Positions 17,411-26,381 are shown, counted from the stretch's first letter. The stretch is 64,000 nt of DNA from Brucella anthropi_A (GCF_046630315.1 NZ_LQBD01000037.1:117285-181284), one strand, 5' to 3'. Notes: generated by a model not told the origin, from the letters alone. Translations and numbers: made by a program.

Positions 17411-19108
17411 TTACGGGTTAGCCGAAAAACGCCGCTTGCCATCCAGCCATGTTTCACTGACCTTGATCTGGCTGATCTGGTCGGGCGCAACCGTCATGGG
17501 ATTATCCTCCAATATGACGAAATCAGCCGCCTTGCCCGCCTTGATGCTTCCCGTCAGCTCATCCATATGGCACTGCCATGCCGCATCGATGGTCACCGCG
17601 CGAATGGCGGCTTCGACCGATATCCTTTCATCCGGATTGAGAATTTCTCCATTCGTGCGCATGACACGAGTTACCGCCGTCTGGATATGTTGCAGCGGCT
17701 TGATCGGGGTGACATTGTAATCGGAATGAAGGCTGATCTTCAGATTGGCTTTCAGCGCCGACCCGCAGCGGTCGAGCAGGTTGGCCCGCTCCGGCCCCAG
17801 AATGACGTCACGGAAAGCCTCCCCCCAATATTCGACATGGCCGATCAGAAAGGAGGGAGACAAAGCCAGATCGCCAATTTTTTGAATCTGTTCGTCATGC
17901 ATGATCGAACAATGCTCGATGCGATGGCGGTGATCAGCGCGAGGCGCGGCTTCCAGCGCCGCCGCATAGGCTTCCAGGGCGTTATCAATGCCGGCATCGC
18001 CATTCGCATGAACGCAAATCTGCCATCCGTCCTTATGCGCACGGGTCAGCGTTGATTTCAGTTTGTCCAGCGGGTAGTTCAGTTCACCGCGTCCGCTGGA
18101 GTTCATGTAGGGCTCGCGCATATAGCCGGTGCGGGCCTGATTGGACCCATCCACCCAGGCCTTCATCGCGTTCAGACGAAAGAGATCGTCGCCATGACCG
18201 GGGGTGAAACCAAGTTCGACCCATTTGTCATACATGGTGGAAGCAAGCGCCCCACGCACGCGTACCGGCGCATCATTCGCCACCACGCCCTGGATCGTGC
18301 GGACGTCCTGCTCGCCCATGAGAAGCCCCAGCCCGCAATCCATCATTGCGGTACAGCCGTTGCTTGCGCCCCTGTCGAACAATGCCCGGACACGACGCTC
18401 CATTTCCGGCGGAGCAACCGGCGGCATCTTGTCGACAAACGGAACGAAGGCTGGATATTCTTCCATCCGTCCCGACAATTTGCCGACTGCATCGTGCAGG
18501 TAACGCCCCTCCGGCGGGTTGGCGGTATCCTGCGTTATGCCTGCCAGTTCGAACGCCCTGCTGTTGGCATAGGTGACATGGCCATTGCCTTCAAGGATGA
18601 ACAATGGATTATCCGGCGCGATATCGTCGAGCAGTTCCATCCCGATCGGCTGTGCGCCCGGCGTGATGGCGGGGTCGTACTGCCATCCCCGCACCCATTC
18701 GCCGGGCTTGGCAAGCTTGGCTGCCGCACGCAACCGGCCGATGGCTTCGTCAAAAGAGCTGTTCACGAACGGGCCCATATCGATCCAGTCTTCGAAATAG
18801 GCAAAGATCGTGTGCATATGCGGTTCGATGAAGCCGGGCAAAAGTGTGCGTCCCCGCAGATCGACAAGCTGGGCGTTCGCGGACTTTTGTGCAAGCAGCT
18901 TGTCTTTCGAGCCGACAGCGCGGATGACACCGTCTGCAACGGCAACAGCCTCGACCTCAGGCTGGTCCGCCTCCATGGTCAGAATTGGTCCGCCGAAGAA
19001 TATGATCTCGCCAGGGTCCGCGCTGGCGCTTTCCGCCCTGAACGGCATTGCCGCCGCAAGCCCCGCTGCCCCCATACCCTTGAGAAGGTTGCGGCGCGTA
19101 ATGTTCAT
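17411..19108 (-). CDS. Tat-exported amidohydrolase family protein (YtcJ-like)
   Basis: 565 residues. The start is set at ATG 19108 (MNITRRNLLKGMG) because it gives a classic twin-arginine signal: RRNLLKG, a hydrophobic stretch and a cleavage-like SASA-D near residue 31. An in-frame ATG at 19144 would add 12 residues; neither has a strong ribosome site. The metal-dependent amidohydrolase fold of the YtcJ/Amidohydro_3 type is shown by the N-terminal beta part (ITMEADQPEVEAVAVADG), the metal ligands in GFIEPHMH, and HRIEHCS further on. Relatives act on exo-amide or N-acyl bonds. Periplasmic location is predicted from the Tat signal. The substrate is unknown. Confidence 0.9.
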   Translation of the reverse strand: MNITRRNLLKGMGAAGLAAAMPFRAESASADPGEIIFFGGPILTMEADQPEVEAVAVADGVIRAVGSKDKLLAQKSANAQLVDLRGRTLLPGFIEPHMHTIFAYFEDWIDMGPFVNSSFDEAIGRLRAAAKLAKPGEWVRGWQYDPAITPGAQPIGMELLDDIAPDNPLFILEGNGHVTYANSRAFELAGITQDTANPPEGRYLHDAVGKLSGRMEEYPAFVPFVDKMPPVAPPEMERRVRALFDRGASNGCTAMMDCGLGLLMGEQDVRTIQGVVANDAPVRVRGALASTMYDKWVELGFTPGHGDDLFRLNAMKAWVDGSNQARTGYMREPYMNSSGRGELNYPLDKLKSTLTRAHKDGWQICVHANGDAGIDNALEAYAAALEAAPRADHRHRIEHCSIMHDEQIQKIGDLALSPSFLIGHVEYWGEAFRDVILGPERANLLDRCGSALKANLKISLHSDYNVTPIKPLQHIQTAVTRVMRTNGEILNPDERISVEAAIRAVTIDAAWQCHMDELTGSIKAGKAADFVILEDNPMTVAPDQISQIKVSETWLDGKRRFSANP

Positions 19109-19310
19109 CAAGGTCGCCGCTGCCGGATTACACATCAAACACATGGAATATATCCGATATCTTATTGTGAGCGATATTTATATTAGTATTACATTTTATA
19201 CTTAGGATCGTTACCATCAATCTTTCACAAAACAAAACAATGTCAATACCCCGATTATATATAAGAATATATGAGATAAAATTCATTATAAACTTTCAGG
19301 ACAACCGAGC

Positions 19311-19345
19311 ATTGCATGCAAGACTTTCATATGGCTGCATGCAAT
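19311..19345. promoter_or_regulatory. Paired TTGCATGCAA-type palindromes, candidate operator
   Basis: ATTGCATGCAAG (19311-19322) and CTGCATGCAAT (19335-19345) lie 24 bases apart, roughly 200 bases upstream of the Tat amidohydrolase start. They share the core of the palindrome upstream of the TAXI operon (15644-15655). Confidence 0.45.
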
Positions 19346-19457
19346 CGGCCTGTTCTTGCCTGCCTGTTCAGGAAGCTGCGTATATCTGATCGCGGCTTTT
19401 CCGTTCTGGCGCAACCACGCGGCAAAACCGGCAATACCCAATCAACACGCACCATAA

Positions 19458-19467
19458 TTATCTATAA
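19458..19467. promoter_or_regulatory. BioR box 1 upstream of bioB
   Basis: TTATCTATAA, an exact match to the BioR operator TTATMKATAA described for alphaproteobacterial biotin operons. It lies 86 bases upstream of the bioB ATG. Two tandem BioR boxes ahead of bioBFDAZ have been reported for Brucella melitensis, which this arrangement matches. Confidence 0.85.
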
Positions 19468-19530
19468 AAATTTCACTTGAATCTAGAAGTCGCTCAATAA
19501 TACCCTTTGTTTCATAGATTCTTTCTATTT

Positions 19531-19540
19531 TTATAGATAA
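19531..19540. promoter_or_regulatory. BioR box 2 upstream of bioB
   Basis: TTATAGATAA, the reverse complement form of the BioR operator, starting 73 bases after box 1 and ending three bases before the GGAGG ribosome site of bioB. Binding here would block transcription into the operon. Confidence 0.88.
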
Positions 19541-19552
19541 AATGGAGGCGAT

Positions 19553-20725
19553 ATGTTGAACCAGGTGAAACGGGTGGGTGAAAATGCAGGAGAGATGCCG
19601 CCCGCACGGGATGGGGGACGCCTGCCCGAGGACGGGGTTCAACCGGACGAACGGCATGCGCCCGACAATGGGCGCAGATCGGACGAAGGGTGCGCGCGCC
19701 ATGAAGGAGGCGGGTCGGGCGCCCGGCCCATAGAACATGAACGGCGCATATCCGCGCAGGAACGCAAATCCGGAGAAGGCGCGTGGACGCTTGCCAGAGC
19801 CCGCCTGCTCTATGATCTTCCGTTCAACGACCTTCTTTTCGAGGCGCAGAGCCTTCACCGCGCCAATTTCGACCCGAACCGCGTCCAGCTCAGCAAGCTG
19901 CTCAACATCAAGACCGGCGGCTGCCCCGAAGATTGCGGTTATTGCAGCCAGTCGGCGCATCATGCCTCGGGCCTGAAAGCCTCGAAACTGATGGATCTCG
20001 ATACGGTTCTCAACGAAGCGCAGAAGGCAAAGGATAGCGGCGCGACGCGCTATTGCATGGGTGCCGCCTGGCGCAGCCCGAAGCCGCGCGACGAACCGGC
20101 GATTGTCGAGATGGTCAGAAAGGTGAAGGCGCTCGGGCTGGAAACCTGCATGACGCTCGGCATGTTGAGCCCGGATCAGGCGCAGACCTTTGCCGAAGCC
20201 GGCCTCGATTACTACAACCACAATATCGATACGTCGGAGCGGTTTTACCCGCAGGTCATCACGACGCGCAGTTTCGATGACCGGCTGGAAACGCTCGCCC
20301 ATGTGCGGGAGGCGGGCATCAAGGTTTGCAGCGGCGGGATTCTCGGCCTTGGAGAAACCGAGGACGACCGCATCGACATGCTGGTGACGCTGGCAAATCT
20401 GCCAACCCCGCCCGAAAGCGTGCCGATCAACATGCTGATCCCGATGCCCGGCTCGCGGCTGGAAAAAGCCTTAGCCGTCGATCCAATCGCCTTTGTGCGC
20501 ATCATCGCGCTTGCCCGCCTGATGATGCCGCAATCGCATGTGCGGCTGACGGCCGGGCGCAATGCGATGAGCGATGAAATGCAGGCGCTCTGCTTTTTCG
20601 CGGGCGCAAATTCGATCTTTATCGGCGACACGCTGCTGACCGCCGCCAATCCGGGCGAAGACCGTGACACGAGCCTCATGCGGCGGCTTGGCCTGACCGC
20701 CGATACCGTGGATGCGGGTGCATGA
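19553..20725 (+). CDS. bioB: Biotin synthase
   Basis: Radical SAM enzyme that inserts sulfur into dethiobiotin, the last step of biotin synthesis. The cluster-binding motif CPEDCGYC gives Cys124, Cys128 and Cys131. YNHNIDT, KVCSGGI and PTPPESVPINML are hallmark BioB blocks. The protein is 390 residues against about 346 for E. coli. The excess is an N-terminal tail of about 75 polar residues before WTLARARLLYDLP. GGAGG four bases upstream supports the ATG at 19553. The next ATG in frame is residue 15, and no usable start occurs after it before the conserved core, so at least 60 extra residues are unavoidable. It is first in bioBFDAZ and its stop overlaps bioF. Confidence 0.98.
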   Translation: MLNQVKRVGENAGEMPPARDGGRLPEDGVQPDERHAPDNGRRSDEGCARHEGGGSGARPIEHERRISAQERKSGEGAWTLARARLLYDLPFNDLLFEAQSLHRANFDPNRVQLSKLLNIKTGGCPEDCGYCSQSAHHASGLKASKLMDLDTVLNEAQKAKDSGATRYCMGAAWRSPKPRDEPAIVEMVRKVKALGLETCMTLGMLSPDQAQTFAEAGLDYYNHNIDTSERFYPQVITTRSFDDRLETLAHVREAGIKVCSGGILGLGETEDDRIDMLVTLANLPTPPESVPINMLIPMPGSRLEKALAVDPIAFVRIIALARLMMPQSHVRLTAGRNAMSDEMQALCFFAGANSIFIGDTLLTAANPGEDRDTSLMRRLGLTADTVDAGA

Positions 20726-21867
20726 ACGCCGATCCATTGGCCCGCTATGCCGCCAGGCTGAAAAACCTTGAGCGGCGCGGGCATCTGCGCAGGCTTTCGG
20801 ATCATCGCGGCGCGGATTTCAGTTCGAACGACTATCTGGGCCTTGCCGCCGCGCCGCCGATCCGCGAGGCATTGATCGACGCGCTCAAGGACGGCCTTGC
20901 CAGCGGGGCGGGCGGCTCACGGCTGCTGCGCGGCAACCATCCGCAACACACGCTTCTGGAAGCTGAAGCCGCCGCCTGTTTTCGCGCGCCGTCGATGCTC
21001 TATTTCAGCACCGGCTATGCGGCAAATCTTGGCGTTCTCTCGACCTTGCCGCAACGTGGCGACCTGATCGCCCATGACGCGCTGATCCATGCCAGCGCGC
21101 ATGAGGGCATGCGGGCCGGAAAGGCCGCCATCGTCTCCATCCCGCACAATGATGCGGAAGCCTTCGACACGGCGATCCGCACATGGCGCAACAAGGGGGG
21201 AAGCGGCACGCCATGGATTGTGGTGGAAAGCCTCTATTCGATGGATGGAGACTGCGCGCCGCTCTCCGATCTTGTTGAAATCGCCGACCGCCACGATGCC
21301 TTTCTCTTCATCGACGAAGCCCATGCCACAGGCGTGCACGGGCCGGACGGGCGCGGTTTTGCGGCGGGGCTGGAAGGCAGGCCGAATGTGCTTGTGCTCC
21401 ACACCTGCGGCAAGGCCATGGGCAGCGCCGGCGGGCTGGTTGCGGCAGATCCGGTCCTGCGTGATTATCTCGTCAACCGCGCGCGGCCCTTCATCTATTC
21501 CACCGCGCCCTCCCCCTTGCAGCTCATGGCGACACGGCTGGCGCTGAAAACCATGGCGGCGGAAGACCATAGGCGGCATGAGCTGCACCGGCTTGTCGCC
21601 TTCGCCAATGCGCGCTTCGCCGGGCATTTCGGCAGGCCCAGCAGCGGAACGCAGATATTGCCGCTCATCATCGGCGATGCCGAACGCGCCTTGCGCATCG
21701 CGCGCCGCTTGCAGGCCGAGGGCTTCGACATACGCGCCATCCGCCCGCCGACAGTGCCCTCCGGCACGGCACGCCTGCGCATCACCATCACGCTCAATGT
21801 CGATGAACCCACAATAGCGCGCATGTTCGAGCGCCTTGCCGTCATCATGGCAGAGGAAACAATATGA
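20722..21867 (+). CDS. bioF: 8-amino-7-oxononanoate synthase
   Basis: 381-residue PLP enzyme that condenses pimeloyl-ACP (or CoA) with alanine to give 8-amino-7-oxononanoate. The PLP Lys is Lys231 in LHTCGKAMGSAGG. FIDEAHATGVHG (PLP Asp and His contacts) and SSNDYLGLA near the N-terminus are family blocks. The ATG overlaps the bioB stop by four bases (ATGA), and its own stop overlaps bioD in the same way. The product is cytoplasmic and acts second in the local pathway after BioZ. Confidence 0.97.
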   Translation: MNADPLARYAARLKNLERRGHLRRLSDHRGADFSSNDYLGLAAAPPIREALIDALKDGLASGAGGSRLLRGNHPQHTLLEAEAAACFRAPSMLYFSTGYAANLGVLSTLPQRGDLIAHDALIHASAHEGMRAGKAAIVSIPHNDAEAFDTAIRTWRNKGGSGTPWIVVESLYSMDGDCAPLSDLVEIADRHDAFLFIDEAHATGVHGPDGRGFAAGLEGRPNVLVLHTCGKAMGSAGGLVAADPVLRDYLVNRARPFIYSTAPSPLQLMATRLALKTMAAEDHRRHELHRLVAFANARFAGHFGRPSSGTQILPLIIGDAERALRIARRLQAEGFDIRAIRPPTVPSGTARLRITITLNVDEPTIARMFERLAVIMAEETI

Positions 21868-22502
21868 ACCGCACTTTCATTGTTACCGGCACCGATACGG
21901 GTATCGGTAAGACCGTCTTTTCCGCGGCGCTGGCCGGTGCGCTCGATGCCTGTTACTGGAAGCCGGTGCAATCGGGGCTGGACGAGGCGACCGACAGCCA
22001 AACCGTGGCAAGGCTGGCCGGGCTTTCGCGCCATCGGATCATCCCCGAAGCCTGGCGGCTGAAAACACCGGCTTCGCCGCATCTTGCGGCCCGGATCGAC
22101 GGCGTGGAAATCGATGCGGACGCGCTGGAAGTGCCGGTGCTCGATGCGCCTCTGGTGATCGAAGGAGCAGGCGGGTTGCATGTCCCGCTGACGCGCCGCA
22201 CGACATTCATCGATGTTTTTGCGCGCTGGCGAAAGCCGGTCATCCTCTGTGCAAGGACCGGCCTTGGAACCATCAACCACACATTGCTTTCGCTTGAGGC
22301 ATTGAGCCGGCGCAATATTCCCGTACTCGGCATCGCCTTTATCGGCGAACCGCAACCTGACACCGAACAGATCATCCCGGACATGAGCGGCGTGCGCAGG
22401 CTGGGCCGGTTGCCGCCTCTGGCAAAGCTTGACCGGGACGGGCTTCGCCGCGCCTTTCGCGAACATTTCGACATGAACGCTTTTAACGAGGCTTCCGCAT
22501 GA
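21864..22502 (+). CDS. bioD: ATP-dependent dethiobiotin synthetase
   Basis: 212 residues. It closes the ureido ring of dethiobiotin from 7,8-diaminopelargonate, CO2 and ATP. The P-loop GTDTGIGKTV spans residues 8-17, followed by YWKPVQSGLD. VIEGAGGLHVPL is the second conserved block. It overlaps bioF and bioA by four bases each, so translation of the operon is tightly coupled. Confidence 0.97.
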   Translation: MNRTFIVTGTDTGIGKTVFSAALAGALDACYWKPVQSGLDEATDSQTVARLAGLSRHRIIPEAWRLKTPASPHLAARIDGVEIDADALEVPVLDAPLVIEGAGGLHVPLTRRTTFIDVFARWRKPVILCARTGLGTINHTLLSLEALSRRNIPVLGIAFIGEPQPDTEQIIPDMSGVRRLGRLPPLAKLDRDGLRRAFREHFDMNAFNEASA

Positions 22503-23773
22503 CCGGGCATTCTTCTCCTGTCTGGCATCCCTTCACCCAGCACGCCACCGAACCGGCTTTCCGCAGGATCGTCAAAACCGAGGGCGCCTATCTGCACGAT
22601 GAAACCGGCCGGTCGGTGCTGGACGCCATATCGTCATGGTGGGTGATTACCCATGGGCACCGACACCCGACGATCATGACGGCAATCCGCGATGCGCTGG
22701 AACGCTTCGACCAGATCATCTTTGCCGAGTTCACCCACGAACCGGCGGAAAGGCTGGCGCGGGGGCTGGTCGGGCTTGCGCCGCCGGGCCTTGCCCACGT
22801 CTTCTATTCCGACAGCGGCTCCACGGCGGTCGAGGTGGCGATCAAGATGGCGCTCGGTTTTTTTCACAACCGAAAAGAACCGCGTTCGCGCATCGTGGTG
22901 ATGGAGCACAGCTATCACGGCGATACGATCGGCACCATGTCCACCGGCGCGCGCGGCGTGTTCAACGCGGCTTATGAACCCCTGCTGTTTGAGGTCGACA
23001 CCATCCCGTTTCCATCCGCGGGACGAGAACAGGAAACGCTCGACGCGCTGGAGCGGTTCTGCCGCAGGGGCGATGTTGCCGCCCTGTTAATAGAGCCATT
23101 GGTGCTGGGGGCAGGCGGAATGAAAATCTATCCCGCGCATCTCCTGTCGGAGTTTTGGCGGATCACGCGCCGCTATGGAACGCTGATGATCGCCGATGAA
23201 GTAATGACGGGATGGGGACGCACCGGCACTCTTTTTGCCTGCGAACAGGCGTCCGTCACGCCGGATATTCTGTGCCTGTCCAAGGGCATTACCGGCGGCG
23301 CGCTGCCGCTGGCGGCGACGCTTGGCACGGCTGAAATCTTCGACGCGCATTTCTCGACCGATCGCAGCCGCACCTTCTTCCATTCCAGTTCCTACACGGC
23401 CAATCCGATTGCCTGCGCCGCCGCGTGCGCCAATATCGAAATCTGGCAGACCGAACCCGTCGCCAACCGCATCGCGGCACTGGCGCGCCAACATACGGAA
23501 AGGCTTGCCCGCTTTCAGGACGACCCCCGTTTCACCAATCTGCGCCAGCAGGGCACGATTGCCGCCCTTGATCTAGCTGTCGAAGAAACCGGCTATCTTT
23601 CCGATGCGGGACCGAAACTGAAAGCCTTTTTCCGCGAACGGGGGGTGCTTCTGCGCCCGCTCGGCAATGTGATCTATCTGATGCCGCCCTATTGCGTGAC
23701 GCCTGCCGATCTGGACCTTGCCTATGATGCCATCGATGCGGCAGCCGACAGGATCGGGATGGCGGCGCGATGA
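22499..23773 (+). CDS. bioA: Adenosylmethionine-8-amino-7-oxononanoate aminotransferase
   Basis: 424-residue class III PLP aminotransferase that makes 7,8-diaminopelargonate, normally with SAM as amino donor. The PLP Lys is Lys262 in CLSKGITGGALPL. The N-terminal WHPFTQ and SSWWV blocks, HSYHGDTIGTMS and the Asp in LMIADEVMTGWGRTG are typical of BioA. It overlaps bioD and bioZ by four bases each. Confidence 0.97.
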   Translation: MTGHSSPVWHPFTQHATEPAFRRIVKTEGAYLHDETGRSVLDAISSWWVITHGHRHPTIMTAIRDALERFDQIIFAEFTHEPAERLARGLVGLAPPGLAHVFYSDSGSTAVEVAIKMALGFFHNRKEPRSRIVVMEHSYHGDTIGTMSTGARGVFNAAYEPLLFEVDTIPFPSAGREQETLDALERFCRRGDVAALLIEPLVLGAGGMKIYPAHLLSEFWRITRRYGTLMIADEVMTGWGRTGTLFACEQASVTPDILCLSKGITGGALPLAATLGTAEIFDAHFSTDRSRTFFHSSSYTANPIACAAACANIEIWQTEPVANRIAALARQHTERLARFQDDPRFTNLRQQGTIAALDLAVEETGYLSDAGPKLKAFFRERGVLLRPLGNVIYLMPPYCVTPADLDLAYDAIDAAADRIGMAAR

Positions 23774-24723
23774 AGAGCGCAAGCCGCATGGCGGGCTTTG
23801 GTCATTATGCGCCGGAGCGCCGGGTTGCAAATGCCGAACTGGAACAGCGGCTCGGGCTGGAATCCGGCTGGATCGAAAGGCGCACCGGCATCCGCGAAAG
23901 GCGGTGGGCGGCCCCCGGCGAAACCCTGACGGACATGGCCATGAAGGCCGGGAGAATGGCGCTCGATAATGCCGGTCCTTTGCGCCACACGGTCGGGCTT
24001 GTCATTCTTGCCACATCCACGCCCGACCATCTTCTGCCGCCTTCCGCGCCGCTTCTCGCCCACAAGCTGGGGCTCAAAAACTGCGGCGCGATCGATCTGG
24101 CGGGCGCCTGTTCAGGCTTTCTCTATGCGCTTGTGCTGGCAGACGGTTTTGTCAAAACGACCGGCAAGCCGGTTCTGGTGGTCGCCGCCAATATATTGAG
24201 CCGCCGCATCGACAGGAAGGCGCGCAACACGGCCATTCTTTTTGCCGATGCCGCCGGGGCCGTCCTGCTTGCGCCATCCGCCGACCCGCAGGCTGGACTG
24301 CGTGGATCGGCACTCCTGTCCGATGGCGAAAATTACGGCCTGATATCCATTCCCACGGGCGACACGAAAATGACCATGCCGGATGGAAAAGCCGTCTTCG
24401 CGCAGGCCGTGCGCCTGATGACGCATTGCGCGAGCGATGCGCTGGAACAGGCGCGGCTCACGCCCGCCGCTGTGGACAGGTTCTTTCCGCATCAGGCCAA
24501 TGCGCGGATCATCGACACGGTCTGCGACCAGCTTGGAGTGCCCCGCTCCATCGCCGCCGGAACGATTAGCGCGTTCGGAAATTCATCAGCGGCGACGATA
24601 CCGCTGTCGCTGTCGCTGGCCGCGCAATCACGGCCGTTTCAGCCGGGCGAACGGCTGCTCCTGTCGGCGGCGGGCGCCGGAATGCTCGCCGGGGCCGCAG
24701 TCTGGACCATGGGCGATGACTGA
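23770..24723 (+). CDS. bioZ: BioZ, ketoacyl-ACP synthase III-like enzyme of biotin precursor synthesis
   Basis: 317-residue KAS III homologue with the catalytic triad Cys114 (AGACSGFLY), His241 (FFPHQANAR) and Asn271 (SAFGNSSAA). BioZ of Agrobacterium and Brucella makes the pimeloyl-ACP precursor from glutaryl-CoA and malonyl-ACP, linking lysine breakdown to biotin synthesis and replacing BioC and BioH. It is the last gene of the operon, overlapping bioA by four bases. The stop is only six bases from the convergent GntR gene, leaving no room for a separate terminator. Confidence 0.95.
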   Translation: MKSASRMAGFGHYAPERRVANAELEQRLGLESGWIERRTGIRERRWAAPGETLTDMAMKAGRMALDNAGPLRHTVGLVILATSTPDHLLPPSAPLLAHKLGLKNCGAIDLAGACSGFLYALVLADGFVKTTGKPVLVVAANILSRRIDRKARNTAILFADAAGAVLLAPSADPQAGLRGSALLSDGENYGLISIPTGDTKMTMPDGKAVFAQAVRLMTHCASDALEQARLTPAAVDRFFPHQANARIIDTVCDQLGVPRSIAAGTISAFGNSSAATIPLSLSLAAQSRPFQPGERLLLSAAGAGMLAGAAVWTMGDD

Positions 24724-24729
24724 GGGCAC

Positions 24730-25443
24730 TTACCGCAGGATGTCGGACAGGCGTTTCTGGTCTTTTTCGACACGCGCCAGATTGAGGCCCGCCAGAAGAT
24801 CGAGAATATGGGTCTTCATCAGGGCGGCGGCATCCTCGCTCCTGTGCTTCTCCATCGCATCGACCAGCGCATGATGCGCATCGCTCTGGCAGGTCGTCTC
24901 CCGCCGTTCCCAATAGAGCGAAATGATGAGCGAGGAGCGCGGCAGCAGATCCCCCACGAAACCCGCAAGGATCGAATGGCCCGAAATTTCGGCCACATGC
25001 GTGTGAAACAGCGCGGAGAGCATGATCGCCTCGCTGTCGCGCCCGGCATGAAGCGCTTCATGCTCGTCGTTGAGATGCTGGCGCAATTGCCGGACCTGCT
25101 TCGGCTTGATGACTTTCGCGGCCAGTGCTGCCACTTCCGGCTCTATCAGCAGGCGCGCCTCAAACACTTCGCGCGCTTCCTCCGGTGAGGGTTCGGCCAC
25201 GAAAGCACCGCGATTGGGTTCGAGCCGCACAAGCCTGTCTTGCGCAAGCGCCTGCAAGGCCGAGCGCACAAATGCGCGGCTGACCGCATAGATCGATGCC
25301 AGTTCGTCCTCCGGCAGCTTCGTGCCGGGGAGAAGCTTATGGCCAATCACCGCATCGCGCAGCCCCCTGTAGACCGGAAGCCAGCGCGCATTTCCGCCGC
25401 CATTCTGATCTGTCATGTTCGTATCGGCCAGGTTCATCGTCAT
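24730..25443 (-). CDS. GntR family regulator, FadR/FCD subfamily
   Basis: About 237 residues. The N-terminal winged helix (GLRDAVIGHKLLPGTKLPEDE, then YAVSRAFVRSALQAL and RLEPNRGAFVAEPS) is followed by an all-helical FCD ligand domain from about residue 90 (EVFEARLLIEPEVAAL, FHTHVAEISGH, DAHHALVDAMEKH, the last with metal-type His residues). Several in-frame ATGs occur (25461, 25443, 25437, 25416) and none has a strong ribosome site; 25443 is a compromise. It lies on the same strand as, and downstream of, the racemase gene, so it probably controls that locus. It is unlikely to be BioR: no TTATMKATAA box was found upstream, although a self-regulating BioR gene is expected to have one. Confidence 0.9.
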   Translation of the reverse strand: MTMNLADTNMTDQNGGGNARWLPVYRGLRDAVIGHKLLPGTKLPEDELASIYAVSRAFVRSALQALAQDRLVRLEPNRGAFVAEPSPEEAREVFEARLLIEPEVAALAAKVIKPKQVRQLRQHLNDEHEALHAGRDSEAIMLSALFHTHVAEISGHSILAGFVGDLLPRSSLIISLYWERRETTCQSDAHHALVDAMEKHRSEDAAALMKTHILDLLAGLNLARVEKDQKRLSDILR

Positions 25444-25649
25444 CCAGTAGAATCTGTTCAAATGGCGGGCAAGATCGTGAGAGGCAATATTTGGCTATTC
25501 AATATCCATTCGCTTACATATCGAACACTGCTCCGGCGAGTGTCAACAATGTCGCGCACTCCAATGCACAAACGCCGCCAAAATCACGCAGGCCAACGCC
25601 TTTCCATTGCCTTTCCAGGGCCTTTCCAGGGCTTGTTTTGCGCGTTTCA

Positions 25650-26381
25650 TCAGATTGTGGGCGAAAAAGCTTCAAAAATTCCCTGAAAACCCTTCATGCG
25701 CGGAAGCTGATAGCCCCCCAGCTTCGACGTCTTCAAGCCAAGATCGACAAGCCCCTCGCATAGCTTCACCGCGCACGTCACCCCGTCGATGACCGGCAGG
25801 CCATGTTCCCGCGACAGCGAGGCGGCAAGGTCGGCCATGCCCGCGCATCCAAGCACGATCGCCTCGGCGCGGTCTTCCCCGATCGCTTTTGCGATTTCGT
25901 TGGAAATCTTGCAGCGGGCATCCGATCCGGGGGTTTCGAGGTCGAGCACGGCAACATCGCTCGCACGGACCCGCGCGCAACGCGACGCCAGCCCATAGCG
26001 GGCGAGATTGTGCTCGATGGCCGGCACCGAGCGCGACAATGTCGTGACGACGCTGAATTTTCCGGCAATGAGACTTGCCATATGAAAAGCCGCCTCGCCG
26101 ATCCCGATCACCGGCATGGTGCCGGTGCAGCGCGCCGCATCGAGGCCGGTATCGTCGAAACAGGCAATCACGCAGGCATCGGCGGCGGGATGTTTGCGGA
26201 TTTCCCCGATCAGGCCCGGAATCGCAAAGACCTCGTCGAAATAACCTTCGATACTGGGCGGCCCATCGGGCGGGTTGGTCGCGATGATGGTCGTGTCGGT
26301 ACGCGCCACGCTGCGCGCGGCCGCGCCGATCTTGTGCGTCATCGATGCAGTCGTATTCGGGTTGATGACAAGTATGTCCAT
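25650..26381 (-). CDS. Asp/Glu/hydantoin racemase family protein
   Basis: 243 residues. The family interconverts D and L forms through two cysteines, here Cys74 (IACFDDTGLDAAR) and Cys179 (VLGCAGMADL). The N-terminal MDILVINPNTTASMT block is typical of hydantoin racemase (HyuE type). No hydantoinase gene is adjacent, but hydantoinase A/B genes occur elsewhere in the window (53.9-57.8 kb). It is cytoplasmic. The GntR/FCD gene follows after about 206 bases on the same strand. Substrate (hydantoin, allantoin or amino acid) not decided. Confidence 0.88.
   Translation of the reverse strand: MDILVINPNTTASMTHKIGAAARSVARTDTTIIATNPPDGPPSIEGYFDEVFAIPGLIGEIRKHPAADACVIACFDDTGLDAARCTGTMPVIGIGEAAFHMASLIAGKFSVVTTLSRSVPAIEHNLARYGLASRCARVRASDVAVLDLETPGSDARCKISNEIAKAIGEDRAEAIVLGCAGMADLAASLSREHGLPVIDGVTCAVKLCEGLVDLGLKTSKLGGYQLPRMKGFQGIFEAFSPTI

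Larger units (their letters stand above)
19109..19552. other. AT-rich divergent control region upstream of bioB and the amidohydrolase gene
   Basis: 444 bases, markedly AT-rich. It contains two BioR-type boxes near bioB (19458-19467, 19531-19540), a third degenerate match TTATATATAA at 19255-19264, and paired TTGCATGCAA-type palindromes at 19311-19345. No gene is seen. The boxes nearest bioB overlap the expected promoter, but I could not assign a -10 and -35 pair with confidence. Confidence 0.6.

Noticed and set aside
24730..25443. GntR gene next to bioBFDAZ as BioR
   Set aside because: A self-regulated bioR should have a TTATMKATAA box in its promoter. None is present, and the gene is downstream of a racemase on the same strand.
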